Assembly (NCBI GenBank): GCA_003864495.1
Contig: ML133488.1
Location: 1,499,230-1,563,229 of the forward strand
DNA length: 64,000 nucleotides
Direction: 5' to 3'
From: Nemopilema nomurai
Lineage: Eukaryota > Cnidaria > Scyphozoa > Rhizostomeae > Rhizostomatidae
The notes beneath the pieces were generated by a model. That model searched no databases. It worked only from the letters and a program-made list of their open reading frames with translations, and had not been told where the DNA came from. Positions 12,801 to 24,001 of this stretch are shown in pieces; the first letter of the stretch is position 1, and each line of letters opens with the position of its first letter. Position numbers and translations under genes: made by a program.

Positions 12801-15800
12801 TCGCCGGAGCTAGACATGAAGGCTCGAAGGAGGCAGCAGCGAAGGTATTTCCTCTTCAGCAGACTTGGCATGCTTCACTTAATGAACTGACAAATGCAGT
12901 CTCTTATGTGAAATGTGCCTTTTTGAGCAGTTTCTTTCCTGGAAGCAGTGCAGTTTAGTTTTTCCAGGAAGGCTCCCATGTATAAATTCAAAATAGCAAT
13001 TACGTCATAAAGTAATCGGAACTTCACCGTGACGCGGATTTTGCAGGCAACATCAAATGCTCTGTTTTTGTCGCTACTAGAACAATCTTCTTGTTTTATG
13101 TGTGGTTTTGTATTTCGCAATCCCGTCCTAGGCAAACCAGTAGCTAGAGGTTCCCTTACTTGTTTTCCATTGTTTGCTAGAACTTTCATATTATCATGAA
13201 ACGCATGTGTTCTTTAAAGTAAAAAGCACCTCTGCTGCAATGGCTTACTGACGCATTGGTTTCGTAGGGAACGACGCTTTGGAAAAATGTCGCAGATTAA
13301 CTCGGGCGAGAGCTTGGACACGGCCGATGAATACTCGGCATCAGAACGCGAACGAAAGCATGCCGAGCCGGAGCGACGCCTCACACTGAAAGAGAGGCAG
13401 GCAAGACGATCAGGTAAGTTGTCACTCATGAAACTGGTACCGAGTATCTAACCAAGAAAAGCAATGGCACGAGCCGACTTTTGAAACGCTAGCATTGAAA
13501 ACGCGTTCCATGTTCTAGTTATTCGATTGGTTGTAATTTTTATACAAACATTATTGATTTATGAATTTGCAGTTGGCAAGTAAGAGTTAAAACTCACTAT
13601 AGCAGGATATTTGTTTCTCACATGGCAGTAAAAAGAATAACAATCTATGATTCTCATTTTCATGTGATTCCGGCGAGGGCGATTGTTTGTATGGCGACCA
13701 GCAGTGCTCATCGGGATTGGGCCCTTTCTCGCGTTTTTCATGCGCTGGCAACGGCGAAATTTATTCTTTTATTGATAGTCGGATTTTTTCGTTTCAGCCG
13801 ATCATTCAGAGGTGACGTCACCAACTGCAAACGATCTGTCCCCGAGCAAGTCGATCGAATCTCCGCGGAGTCCAAAGATAAACATGAAACAGCGGTTTGA
13901 GGTTGACGAGCACACAGAACGGAGGCCGCTGCGGGAGCGGCTGGCAAGTTCGCACAGCAGCAACGACAGCAAAGAAACGGACGACCCGCCACGATTCCGC
14001 CGACGATCTCATCGCGGCCACCATGACGACCCGAGTGCCGCACCGCCAGGGTCGCTGCAGCGCAAACAAAGTTTGACGGAGCAGGGCGACTCTAAACGAA
14101 AGATGTTGCGAATGTTTTACGGGCAGTCGGTGGAGAAAACGGACCTCGAACTGGCAAATGAGAGTGGCGTGATTAAGAGTCCGGAAGTGACCGAAAGTAT
14201 CCGGGAAAGGAAATCTAATCTGACCAAATCCACGTCGAAGAGCGAGGATGTGGAGAAGAAAATCGCGGAAAACCACGAGGAGTTCCGCGGGAACGTGCAG
14301 CAGAATAAATTGACTTCCAAGCCGTCCACCGATTCAGACAAACAGGAGAATGCTAAGCAGAGCAGCGAAAAAACGAGCATCCTCTCGAAAGTCAAAAGCG
14401 TAATTACGAAGCCGTTCGAGAGCTCGTCTACAACAGCAGCGACGGAGAAAGCGAAACAAGAAGCCGGTCGAAACCAGGAGGAGCTCGAACTTGAGTTGCG
14501 AATTTTAAGGACTAGACCGCTCATAATCGACCAGTTTGACTTCTCAGACCTGAAGGATGAGGACGACGAGGATGCTTTCGGCCAACCGAAAGTTGTACAT
14601 TCTACCGATGGGCCCCCTCTTCCCCCACCACCCCCAGGCTTTCCAGGTGGGGCACCTCCACCCCCACCCCCACCTGGCATGGGCCCGCCTCCGCCGCCCC
14701 CTCCCGGTGGGTTATCGTCGAAACGCGATCAAAGTCGAAAACTCGTTCGTCTATTTTGGCAAGAGGTTAGGAATCTGCCGATAGCCAATGGCGTAAGTAA
14801 GACCATCTGGTCGAGTATCGACTCAGTGGATGTTGACACAAAAAGCTGGAGCATTTGTTTGAGAGTCGATCAAAGACTGGCACTTTGAAGGTATACCACT
14901 TTGAAAATGCATCTACTATTCATAAATCTATTTTATCATATCACCAAACATCCAAACGATGCACCTCTCTTAAATGTTTAAAGCATTTAGGCCCGGCAAT
15001 TGCCCTGCTTTTAGGCAAATGCACGATCCGCTCTGCTTTGGTGTTTACACTCACCCACTTCGTCTCAGGTCTTAATCGTCGCAGGCCCAACTGGCTTGAT
15101 GTTCCACTAATGAAGTTTCTCTTTTCGTCTTTTTGCAGAGAGTGGAGTCAGAGGAAAAGCTATCGAAAAAGGAAATAAGCGTCTTGCCACTTAAAAGAGC
15201 GCAAGCTATCAATATCGTTTTAACCAAACTGCCTCCAATCCGCGCAATAAAGCAAGCCATTCTCGACATGGACAGCGCTGTCATTGACAGGGAAGGAATC
15301 GAAGTGAGAACAGTTACTTCTTAACTTAGTGCTTTATTTACGCTTACTGCTGCAATACTCGGCTCAACACAGTCTTTGTATGGCTATCTTTTAAAATTTG
15401 CTTGAGAGAACAGACCACGACTTTCGCTCAACTATCGAGTTGTTGTGCTCGACTCTCTTCATTGGCCGTAAATTCGTCAGCAAGGGTTGAGTTGTTAAAC
15501 GTGAAGGTTTTGTGTGCATGTTTAAGAATATTCATGTAAGTTTATTGTTTTCTCCATAACAGTGTTACTTTCGTTGCTGACTAAAAGGTCTCTGTACCAA
15601 TTAATGTGTTAACGGTTGTTTTGATTTTTATATAGAAAATCATGCAAATGTTACCCACTGAGGAGGAGAAATCGAAGATACAGGAGTCGCAAATGCAGTT
15701 TCCAGACCTCCCATTGGCGCACGCTGAACAATTTCTCTTGACATTGTCCTCGATTAACGAACTGTGCCCGAGGTTATATCTTTGGGCTTTCAAGATGGAC

Positions 15801-18800
15801 TATGACACGAACGAGAAAGAGGCTGCTGAATCTCTATCGGATCTGAAGAGCACAGTCGAACAGATAAGGAAGAGTGACACACTGAGAAGGATTTTAGCCA
15901 CACTTTTAGCAATTGGGAATTTCCTCAATGGCGTAAAGGTAAACTTTGCCTTTCAAGAGATTTCATTTGTATCTAGAACAGAACACTAAGGAACTATGTA
16001 CTCATTTTCTTTAAAGCTTACGAGGATTCTTGCTAGCACCGCTGCTCCTTTGCTGGAGGTTTTATTGTGGGTATTTAAAAGTCAAATGGAAGTGTATTAA
16101 GTGCGAAAAAGATAAATCTCCTTTAAATGAACTTCCATCGATTAGCAAGGCATTGGTTTTAAATTTGGTTTATCAGTTCATTCATGTGTTGTCAATCTTT
16201 CTCTAATGATCCTCTTGTTTAAGTCCCTTTGCCTTATTTTATTTAATTCCGCTTCAGGTGCATTTTAGCCACAATTCTACACCACCTCGTATTTGTCTCA
16301 ACTCCCTTTTACTCATTAAGTGACGTCAGTCATTGCATTGTCGATCCGGCTGAATGGTCTTGCTAATGCAGAGCACTTTTCTTGCAGATAAAGGCTTTCC
16401 AGCTGGATTACCTTGCGAAGGTCCCCGAGGTGAAAGACACAGTTCACAAGCAGTCGCTTTTGTATCATCTATGCACAATGGTGATGGAGAAGTACCCAGA
16501 GTCGTCAGATCTGTACAGTGAGCTTGGAGCGCTGCATCGTTGCTCAAGGGTAACTCGATTTCGCTTCATCATTGCGACTCTTCAGTGTTCATTCACCACT
16601 TGCAGCTGTCTCATTTCCAGCAATCCGGGCTTCGAAAATGTCGTAAAGCACCATCTAGATAGTTCTACACATCAGCTGCATTTTGTGGGGATCTTTGAAA
16701 TGAGATGACTAGGCTGTAAGAAATGCCCCCCCCCCCACCCCCAATCTTGACTTGCCGCTTCTTGGAGCAGGCAGGGATCGCCCAGTAAGCTAGATGTCGC
16801 CATCTTGTCTGGCTGTGGCAAATTAACTTTAGCGAGTTGGAGACCATTGTCGCCAGTTGTTATGTCAGCAGCTGGCAAGTTATGTAGGGAACAGTTTGTA
16901 CGTAGGGGTTGTAGGACTGTTTCGATCTACCAGTCATGCGCTCCTGTTTTGAAATGTTTTTATTTTTGATGATGTTGGTTTGGATATCGTCCTTGTTAAC
17001 CACTATGGAAAGAGACATTCTAAGAGCAGCTGTTAACTTATGCTTTTCCTTCGCAGGTTGATTTTGATAGTATAGGGCAAATATTGAAGAGCCTGGACGA
17101 TAACTGCAAAAAGTCCTGGGAGCATTTGAGACTCATCGCAAAACATGACAGCTCGTCGCCTTTAAAAACAAGGTAGTCAGAAAAGATTTTGATCATAAAT
17201 GTATGATTAAGATGTATGATCACTCTTTAAGGACGTTATCTTGTTGTGTACTTAAATACTAGCCAACACTCCCTGAAACAAAGAGTTAGCCGTTATTGCC
17301 CTTTTGTGAGGGATTTTTGTTTTGTTTATTGCAATGATTTTAATGTTTCCATAGGCTCACAGAGTTCTTGGCTGATGCTGGCGAAAGAATAGCGATCTTA
17401 AAAGTCGTTCATCGGAGAGTAATAAACAGGTGGGCTCCTCGATCTATCATAAATGTTTTACTATGTCTAGTGTCTCTGAACAAATTGGCCCATTTGTAGC
17501 ATTTGTACCCGCAACTGCACCCGGCTATCCTTCGTTCACTCAAGAAGTCTCTCAGAATCGTTATCGGTAACTGAGTTTCAATCAAGATCTAATCTTTCTG
17601 CATCACATAACCACTTCCTCCATTTTATGACGGGCCACTAGAAAGCAGTTTTATGCATATTTTGTCCTTCTTTAGGTATAGAAAAATGCTGCTGTTTCTT
17701 GCAATGACACCAAAGGCCGCGAAGGACTCAAAGGTAATGTAGAATCATTTCTTATCCAAATTGTGAACAATTTGTCGATATAGATATATTCTTGAAACAA
17801 CAGCGAGTGCTTTTAAGACCTAGGTCTACCAGCTTTTGGTTGAGCGTGATGATCAGTTGAAAGGGAAATGATTTCTATAGTAAATATTCATTGAAGAAAA
17901 GTTTAATGGTCATGGCACCATGCATGAAGTCAACTTGCATTTACTAACATGGTGTATCAAATTTTCTTGCAGCCTCATGAATTTTGCAAAGTTATCAGCG
18001 AATTCGCATTAGAGTATCGTACGGTGCGACAGAGGGTTCTGGATCAGAAAAAAAAGAAAGAAGATCACAGGAAGCGAACAAAAACGCGCGGGAAATTGAT
18101 AACAGAATCGGGAGCGTATGGCAATGTTGAGGTATGCGTTGATCCATCACTGCATATATGCGCTTCAGATCAGTAAAACATGCAACATTTTAAGCAAAGC
18201 GATTCAAAGAAACTTTATTAATGAGTCGTTTGATCTAGACGACTTGGTTAGACTTTTTTTCAAAGCTACTCTTTGATTCAAATACAGGAATTTCTTTTTG
18301 AAACTTCTTTAATTCTGCATCTGTGAATATCGTTTGCCTTGACACAGCAGCAGTCGACGTCGCATTCACCTGGGACAACGGCAGTGCCAGTCAACGACCA
18401 CCAGCCCAAGGAAGGTGTTGACATGGAGGCCTTCCACCATGCGCTGGTTGGCGAGAACCCAAAGTCCCAGCTGAAGAGCCCGCAGAAAACGCGACAGAGG
18501 ACGCCATCAGGGCGACCACACTTGTCACAGCAGCGGGAGAAGGAGAACCACCACGTCACTCCAACGAACAATAATAATAACTATACCAATTATGACACTG
18601 ACGACCAGACGGATCAAATGATGGACTTGTTAGTCAAGTCAGCGACGTCTGCTGACAAGCGAACACGAATAAGGAAGAACCGGGCAAAAGAAGGGAAAAC
18701 GACAAGAAAATCAGGTGCGTTCTTTTGGGATGCCAACACGGCGCTTTTCGTTCTGTTGCAAGGCAATTTTTTGTCAGAAATGATTCACATGAAAGTCAAG

Positions 18801-19433
18801 TAAAATTACTGTTTCTTTGGTAAACGACCACAGTCAAAATCACACTGATGTTGTGTTTCCATTGCTTTCAACTAGTGGGTGTGCAGTAGGTTATTTAGTT
18901 TCTAGTATACAAGAGTTTTTGAACAAGTGCTTTGTGGTACAAAACTTCACAATTGCTAGAAAAAGCGGAACTATTTTTCACATACTTAAAAGTACTTTTT
19001 TCGTCCGACACTCCTCAGAGTATGCAAACGTCGGAAGATAACCAAAAACTGACCGATTAAATAGCCAGATGCGGATCGAAAACACTAGAGGGTGACTGTT
19101 TCCCTCCGTTTTTCATGTTTTTCAGGCTGAAAAAAAATTCTAATTTTTCGTTAATGACAACAATTTTATGAAGGTCGAAAGCAACGGTAAAGTCAAATAT
19201 ACATCTCATGCGTGCGATAAATCACTCGCATTGATCGCACGCATCAAACTGCCGGGACTGCTGTTATCTGGCTAATTGAATTTTCCAAAGTTAAGGTAAT
19301 TTGAATTCATGCCCACATTTGTTTTTTCCTCTTAGTAAGGAGAACAAGAACATTGAAGAATGGCCTGTCCCCAGAAGAGCTGGAAGCTTTACAAGTTCAG
19401 GCAAACAAGACTGGGAGACAGATTCAAGTCTAG
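3869..19433 (+). CDS. FHOD: FHOD-type formin (FH1/FH2 domain protein), 5'-truncated by the window, one frameshift
   Basis: Actin-nucleating and bundling formin of the FHOD1/FHOD3 family, a Rho-pathway effector normally held inactive by DID-DAD contact. Twenty-one exons join in phase: 3869-3936, 6116-6221, 8193-8287, 8514-8625, 8780-8877, 9398-9481, 9813-9872, 10353-10420, 12046-12083, 12643-12844, 13268-13413, 13798-14890, 15139-15303, 15636-15938, 16388-16549, 17057-17172, 17355-17429, 17676-17733, 17973-18131, 18348-18714, 19336-19433. They give about 1,223 residues. FH3/DID is in exons 1-7 ([31 protein letters not shown]). A basic, Ser-rich linker is in exons 8-12. FH1 has three polyproline tracts (about 14610-14715). 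FH2 runs from 14740 to about 18100 ([27 protein letters not shown]). The C-terminal DAD has MDLLV followed by a basic [10 protein letters not shown] tail, the place where ROCK phosphorylates vertebrate FHODs. The N-terminus lies upstream. A five-A run at 14840-14844 shifts the frame inside FH2; six A would restore the family sequence up to the next splice site. Confidence 0.95.
3946..3968 (+). repeat. (TTA)n microsatellite
   Basis: A short run of ATT triplets lies 10 bases past the donor site of the first FHOD exon. No function is evident. Confidence 0.85.
4086..4102 (+). repeat. (GA)n microsatellite
   Basis: A short uninterrupted AG dinucleotide run in the first visible FHOD intron. Confidence 0.8.
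5829..5842 (+). promoter_or_regulatory. Possible TATA-like element in the first visible FHOD intron
   Basis: A TTTTTATATAGCA motif follows a TTACGTCAT (CRE-like half palindrome) about 65 bases upstream, in a locally GC-richer patch between 5760 and 5930. It could mark an internal promoter upstream of the exon at 6116. No transcript evidence is visible and the motif can occur by chance in AT-rich DNA. Confidence 0.2.
6290..6478 (+). repeat. 27-bp minisatellite, 7 copies, in an FHOD intron
   Basis: Seven direct copies of a 27-base unit (GCTGCTTCTGACGTCATCGT then TGTTRAT) start 69 bases past the donor at 6221. Three copies keep a perfect TGACGTCA palindrome, the CRE/ATF consensus; the others differ by one or more bases. 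The unit is a multiple of three, so the frame of the preceding FHOD exon stays open through it. Confidence 0.92.
18924..19094 (+). repeat. Dispersed hairpin-bearing repeat, copy 1 (last FHOD intron)
   Basis: One of four copies in the window. Shared order: GTGCTTTGTGGTACAAAACT, GCTAGAAAAAGYGGAAC, GCATACTTAAAGTAC-like, TTTTCGTCCGAC, CAGAGTATGCAAACGTCGGA, a block near ATAGCCAG, and TAGAGGGTG at the end. CATACTT and AGTATG, and TCCGAC and GTCGGA, form nested inverted repeats, so the centre can fold as a hairpin. No coding capacity. Non-autonomous mobile element is the likeliest class. Confidence 0.75.
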
Positions 19434-20121
19434 AACCTATTATAATTGATAACATTATCAGAGAATCCTACTATAAGTCATTTTGGATGACAATTTACTT
19501 TTGGAAATTGCAAATTTTACCTTGGACAAGATGTCTCCCATATGAGAATTGTTACCGCTTGACAACTGGAAAAAATCAGTTTAGATGGAGGTATTCCATA
19601 TTAACTTTTAAACCAACACTGAATATTTGTGTAATTTGGACGACATAATAGTAATAACAATTAAAAGACGCATCATTCACTATTTAGGTTTTCTAACAGT
19701 GGAATCTTACACACATCTTTCTCCATTCAGTTGTATAAAGGTTTGATAAGGACAGTAAAGTTTAGCGAGATTTAATGTGATTTAAAAGTTTTGTTGTAGT
19801 AATTGCAAGTTTTTAATAGAACTTTTTGAATGTTCTTGCTATATAACATTAAAATTTCCAAGTAGCATGTATTTTGTACATTTGCTAGTATGTTTTGAAT
19901 TTAGTACAGTTTAATTTTCTGCAAGGAAGAGCTCAGAAACTCTCAATATTCAACGAGAATACTTGGTGATTACAATGGCCAATCAAAAACAGCAAACAAA
20001 TTTTTGATCCTAGAGTATTCTTCTTTTTTGTCAGTTGTTGAATGTTTCAGTTCAACAATTTTACAAGAATTAAAGCTGTTGCCAGATAATCTGGTTGGAA
20101 AATGCAGCTGTCAGGTTGGTG

Positions 20122-20139
20122 AATAAATTCTGTAATAAA
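20122..20139 (+). terminator. Candidate FHOD polyadenylation signals
   Basis: Two AATAAA hexamers (20122-20127 and 20134-20139) lie about 690 bases past the FHOD stop, the first clear pair downstream on this strand. Placement is plausible for a 3' UTR; usage is not proven. Confidence 0.45.
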
Positions 20140-21441
20140 TCCAGCAGTTAATTTATTTGTAAATTGAGCCTCTTGTCAATACCATAGTGGTTATCAACTA
20201 CCAAAGAAGTTGTCTTAGCAATCCATGGCAGTTTCTGACAAGAGTATGAAGTAAATTTAATTAATCAAAAGAACTTCTTAACAGGAATTATTTGTATATT
20301 TGTATTTTTCATAAGGTTATGCACGCGTTCTGTTAGTTCAAGCGTCGGAATTGTGATCTTTTGTTAGGAATCACCTGAAGTGTGCAAAGTCCAAGTCAAC
20401 TCATAATCTTGGTCTACTCTCGAGAAAACAGAATTTTTTAGTATTCACAATGTCTACCAAAGTCCTTGCAACCATTCACAGTGACAGCAAAGTTAAGCAG
20501 TGTATGCTTTTTGCTTAGATGCCAGACCGTACGCTCAAAGAAGATGATTAAATTGGGGGTATTCTGAAGGAGCCTAACAAAACTTTAAATACCTAAACTG
20601 ATGAAGAGTGTTTTAAATTCTACAGTACAAATTCAAATACACAGATAGACTGAAGACATGCAGCAAGGTTGACTCTGATCCTTTTAATAGGTTGATGCAG
20701 TCACAAAATGATAGTGTGTTCCACATAAAATTCAACCTGGTAAATTCTGTTTTAAGATAAGATTTTTAGGGACACTGCAACACACAAGTTTAGAATCACA
20801 AAATGGTTGCCAGTGGCAAAGCAGACAATGATCCAAAGTACTACAAGTATCAAAGAAATGTGGGAAAATATTGTGAACTCTGCTGCAGATGCTTAAGTAG
20901 TAACTTAGTAGAAACAGTTTCTCAAAAGGCTTTTACTGGAAATAGCACTTTAAATGTTTTAGGTAATTGGTTTTTTATGAACCATTCTGCAACTGTTCAC
21001 AAACACTGTTTTCCAGACTTAGGTTAAAAATTCTTAAGCATTTGTAAATAATTAGTAACAAATCACTGGCCAGATGAATTGAAGTTTTCTACAGGAAGAA
21101 AATGTACAAACAAATAGTTTGCTTCTCTTTTGAAGCAGTTTCCCCTTCACATGACATTTTTCAATCATTGAACTGCTTTCTTATTTGAAAATTTATGGTA
21201 TTACCAATGATTACAGGCTTGGTATAAGTTAATATTTTTTAGGAAAATGGAAAATCTATAGCAAAGCTAGCCCTCTGAAAGTATAAAGGGGTTAAAATGA
21301 GATTGGGGGGCATAGCTCAGGGGAAAACTATGTTGACTCAATAGCTCAGTGCATTTTTGTTGGTAATCATTACCTCTATGAGCAAAATCTTCCTAAACAG
21401 GTGAAATAGGAAACCAAGGAGTGCCAAAACAGTACAGAAAC

Positions 21442-21447
21442 TTTATT
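21442..21447 (-). terminator. Candidate poly(A) signal of the unknown 21.7-24.0 kb gene
   Basis: TTTATT on the + strand reads AATAAA on the - strand, about 225 bases past the stop at 21672. Confidence 0.5.
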
Positions 21448-21671
21448 CTATTAATGAATCAAGATGCAATTAGTAATGTACATAAGCTCAGTGTATAAAC
21501 AACAACAATAAAAAGATGGAGGACTACCTTTGATATGTAATTAGCAAGAAAAAAAATTCACAGTGGTATTCTTAGTGAATGGCAATGCTATGTGACAAAG
21601 AAGCATTGTAAAAAGGCAATTACACATTTCTGTTTAGATTTGCTCCTGCTTCTGTTTAACAAACTGGGGTT

Positions 21672-24001
21672 TCAGCTTTGCACGGAGACCCTTGGAATTT
21701 TTCCTGGAGGCTCCAAACTTTCTGAGTTTCCTTTGGCACTTGTGACATTCAGCATGCTGCCATTTTCAGTATTTCTCTCAGTGTTACTCGTTCCTGTTAA
21801 TGCTAGTCCATCACTGATCGGTACAACTTGTAATAACATGTCATCCTTCTCAACTAATGTCTTTAGTGAGTCATTCACAGAGTTGATAAATGGTGTATTT
21901 CTGAAGCTTTTGTAAGTGTTCATGAGAAAATTCATGTCTTGGAGATAAAGGGCAGTGTTGTTGGTAGTCAAGTAGTCTTCCTTTAGTTGTTCATAATCAG
22001 AAAGGAAGTTTGAGGTTGGTATGCGGTATGCAAATACTTCCACTACCTTCTCCTTCATATCATTTACTAGCTTCTCAGCACAACACAATTCTAGAAAATG
22101 ACATTGGTTGAATAAAAATTTTGCTCATCTGAAACATCAAAATTTCATAAGGAATAATAGCACTTGCAGTACTGAAAATTTAATTTTTACATTGGTAGGT
22201 TGAATTTTACAGAAAGAATAATTTGGTGGATGTGGGATGATAAACAAAATATTTCTGGACTTCCAAAGAAGAATTGAAAATCATTCTGTTGGAATTCATT
22301 CTTTGGCTAGGTAAGCAAAAATGCTCTATGATAACTAATTAGATATGACGGCTTCCAATTTTGCAACTAGATTTCCTAATGAATACTGCATCAAATGGAT
22401 GATGTGGAATGATAACCAATAATTCTGACTTTGCCAAGAGCATTCTGATTTTAGAAGAAACTCACTTGTAATAAGCCTCTCTTTTGACAGTCCATCATTT
22501 TGGGTCGATTTTCCAACCTCAACACCAACTTCATTAATTACACCACTGAGCTTGCCATAGGCATCTTGTTTATTTGAAAGATCTACAAAGGAATAATAGG
22601 CTTTCTGCATAATTTTGTTGCTTGTTGTTGGTCAGAGAGTGGAGTATCTAAATATTCAAATGGTTTGATAACTTTTCAGAAGTTCTTCTCAATGCTCCTT
22701 TCCAAGAAGAATGTTGCATGGGACACCCTTTTGAATAATCTGATCACAATTTACCAAGAGTTCATTGGTCCCTTATCCAATGCCCAATATTGCCTGATTA
22801 GAATTAAATATAGGCTTGTTATGAATATAAGATGTACCTGCTTGATTATACCATACAGAGCTCTTGGAAGGTCCTTTTAATACAAATGAAACTGGGCATT
22901 TTTAGGGATATATACTTCATTTCATTCCCAAAATCTGGATCAATCATTTCTCCTTCCTGGACAAGATCTCTTCCAGGAATTCTTAATTTCCCATCTTCAA
23001 AGCACTCTGGACATCTCAAAATTTCCCTGTAAACTGCTGACTTGCGAATACCAAATTCTCTGCCTCCAAACACATATTTGTTCTTTATCTAACAATATCA
23101 AAAGTAATACTTAGTGAATCTTGGAAAATCTACTTCGATTTTCAAGCACTTTAGTACAAGAAACTTTGCATTTTAGTTGGAACAATGTCTCTCTAAAGGC
23201 TTTCTAAAACATTTAACCTAACAAATCACAGGAGGTATGAAGACATTCTATTCTTTAAATAGAAACTTTCTAGGTTTGCAAATAATGTTTCTGAGTTAGT
23301 CCATTCTTTTAAGGAATTTTCACACAAGCCTACTTAGAAGAAACAGCTAGGCATCCATACTTCTTTTGACAAAAAACAAAATTGGCATTGGAAGGTAAAA
23401 ATAGGTGCATCTTTGTACAAAGATGATACCATCCTTGCTTGCTATTAATGCGGATTTTACAGCAAAAATTTCTTCGGAGAATGCTTTGAAATCTTAGAAT
23501 ATTGCCATCATCACTTACTAATTTTATTACTTTTTCCACTGAATTGTGTTTGCCTTTCTTACACGACCTCGCTTCCTCAGCACCATCCTCCTTGTTGTCT
23601 TCACTCTTGAATTCACCAACCATTCTGTGAGCATCTCTTATGATCTTTGGTATATCTTCCTTATAAGGCAGAAGTTTTTGTGTGCTCGCACTGCAAAGTC
23701 GAGGCTCCCCATCTTCCCCTGATACTATATCAAGCATCCTGATCCATGTTAAAAATCTCTTTTTTAAGGAGATCCCTCTTGCATATATCTTGAGTTCGGT
23801 GTCTTGTTTAAGAAGTTCGCTCCAGGCCTCAGTCCACAATGGGGTATCCTCTGGAACGGGCCTAGCATCCTCTTGTAGAAGAAAGTCGATCATTACATTT
23901 ATAAGGACTCTTGATAAGGCTGGTCTTGAGGCATGCCTCGTTTTTTTAAAAGCTTTTCTGGAGCTTTCCAGTTTAGCATTTTCTCCTTCTTTAGTATCCA
24001 T
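21672..24001 (-). CDS. Unrecognised 4-exon protein, 416 residues
   Basis: I do not recognise this family. Four - strand exons join in phase: 23519-24001 (ATG at 24001), 22857-23088, 22466-22582 and 21672-22090 (TGA). The exon 1 donor is GTAAGT and its acceptor partner follows TTGTTAG. The 3' end of exon 2 is the least certain boundary, since a nearby alternative GT exists; 22857 is chosen because it keeps phase. Residues 1-161 are charged, with a WTEAWSELLKQDTELKIYAR stretch and a KR-rich end. Exon 2 has an FGIRKSAVYREI segment followed by a CPEC pair near residue 187-190, possibly half of a zinc site. The last exon is mainly helical-looking, with an acidic/polar tail ending PPGKIPRVSVQS. No signal peptide or membrane segment is visible. 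It converges on FHOD. A domesticated or lineage-specific gene is possible, but nothing proves it. Confidence 0.7.

Larger units (their letters stand above)
19434..21671. other. Convergent intergenic / 3' UTR region
   Basis: AT-rich DNA between the FHOD stop and the stop of the convergent unknown gene. It holds the FHOD poly(A) candidates near 20.13 kb and a - strand poly(A) candidate near 21.44 kb. The only other item seen is a 15-base tRNA-Cys-like fragment at 21306-21320. No convincing coding exon. Confidence 0.6.

Noticed and set aside
13812..14680. Long - strand frames opposite the large FHOD exon, including a Gly-rich one
   Set aside because: They are shadows of the real + strand exon; the Gly-rich part is the complement of the FH1 polyproline.
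14792..14845. A 50-base intron (GTAAGT...AAAAAG) explaining the FHOD frame change
   Set aside because: It would delete the conserved [12 protein letters not shown] segment of FH2 and is very short; a one-base loss fits better.
21301..21375. A functional tRNA gene
   Set aside because: Only the first 15 bases look like tRNA-Cys; anticodon arm, T arm and acceptor complement are absent.
23330..23518. Continuation of exon 1 of the unknown gene to the end of its open frame
   Set aside because: A consensus GTAAGT donor follows 23519 and the next exon joins in phase; the extension is more likely intron.
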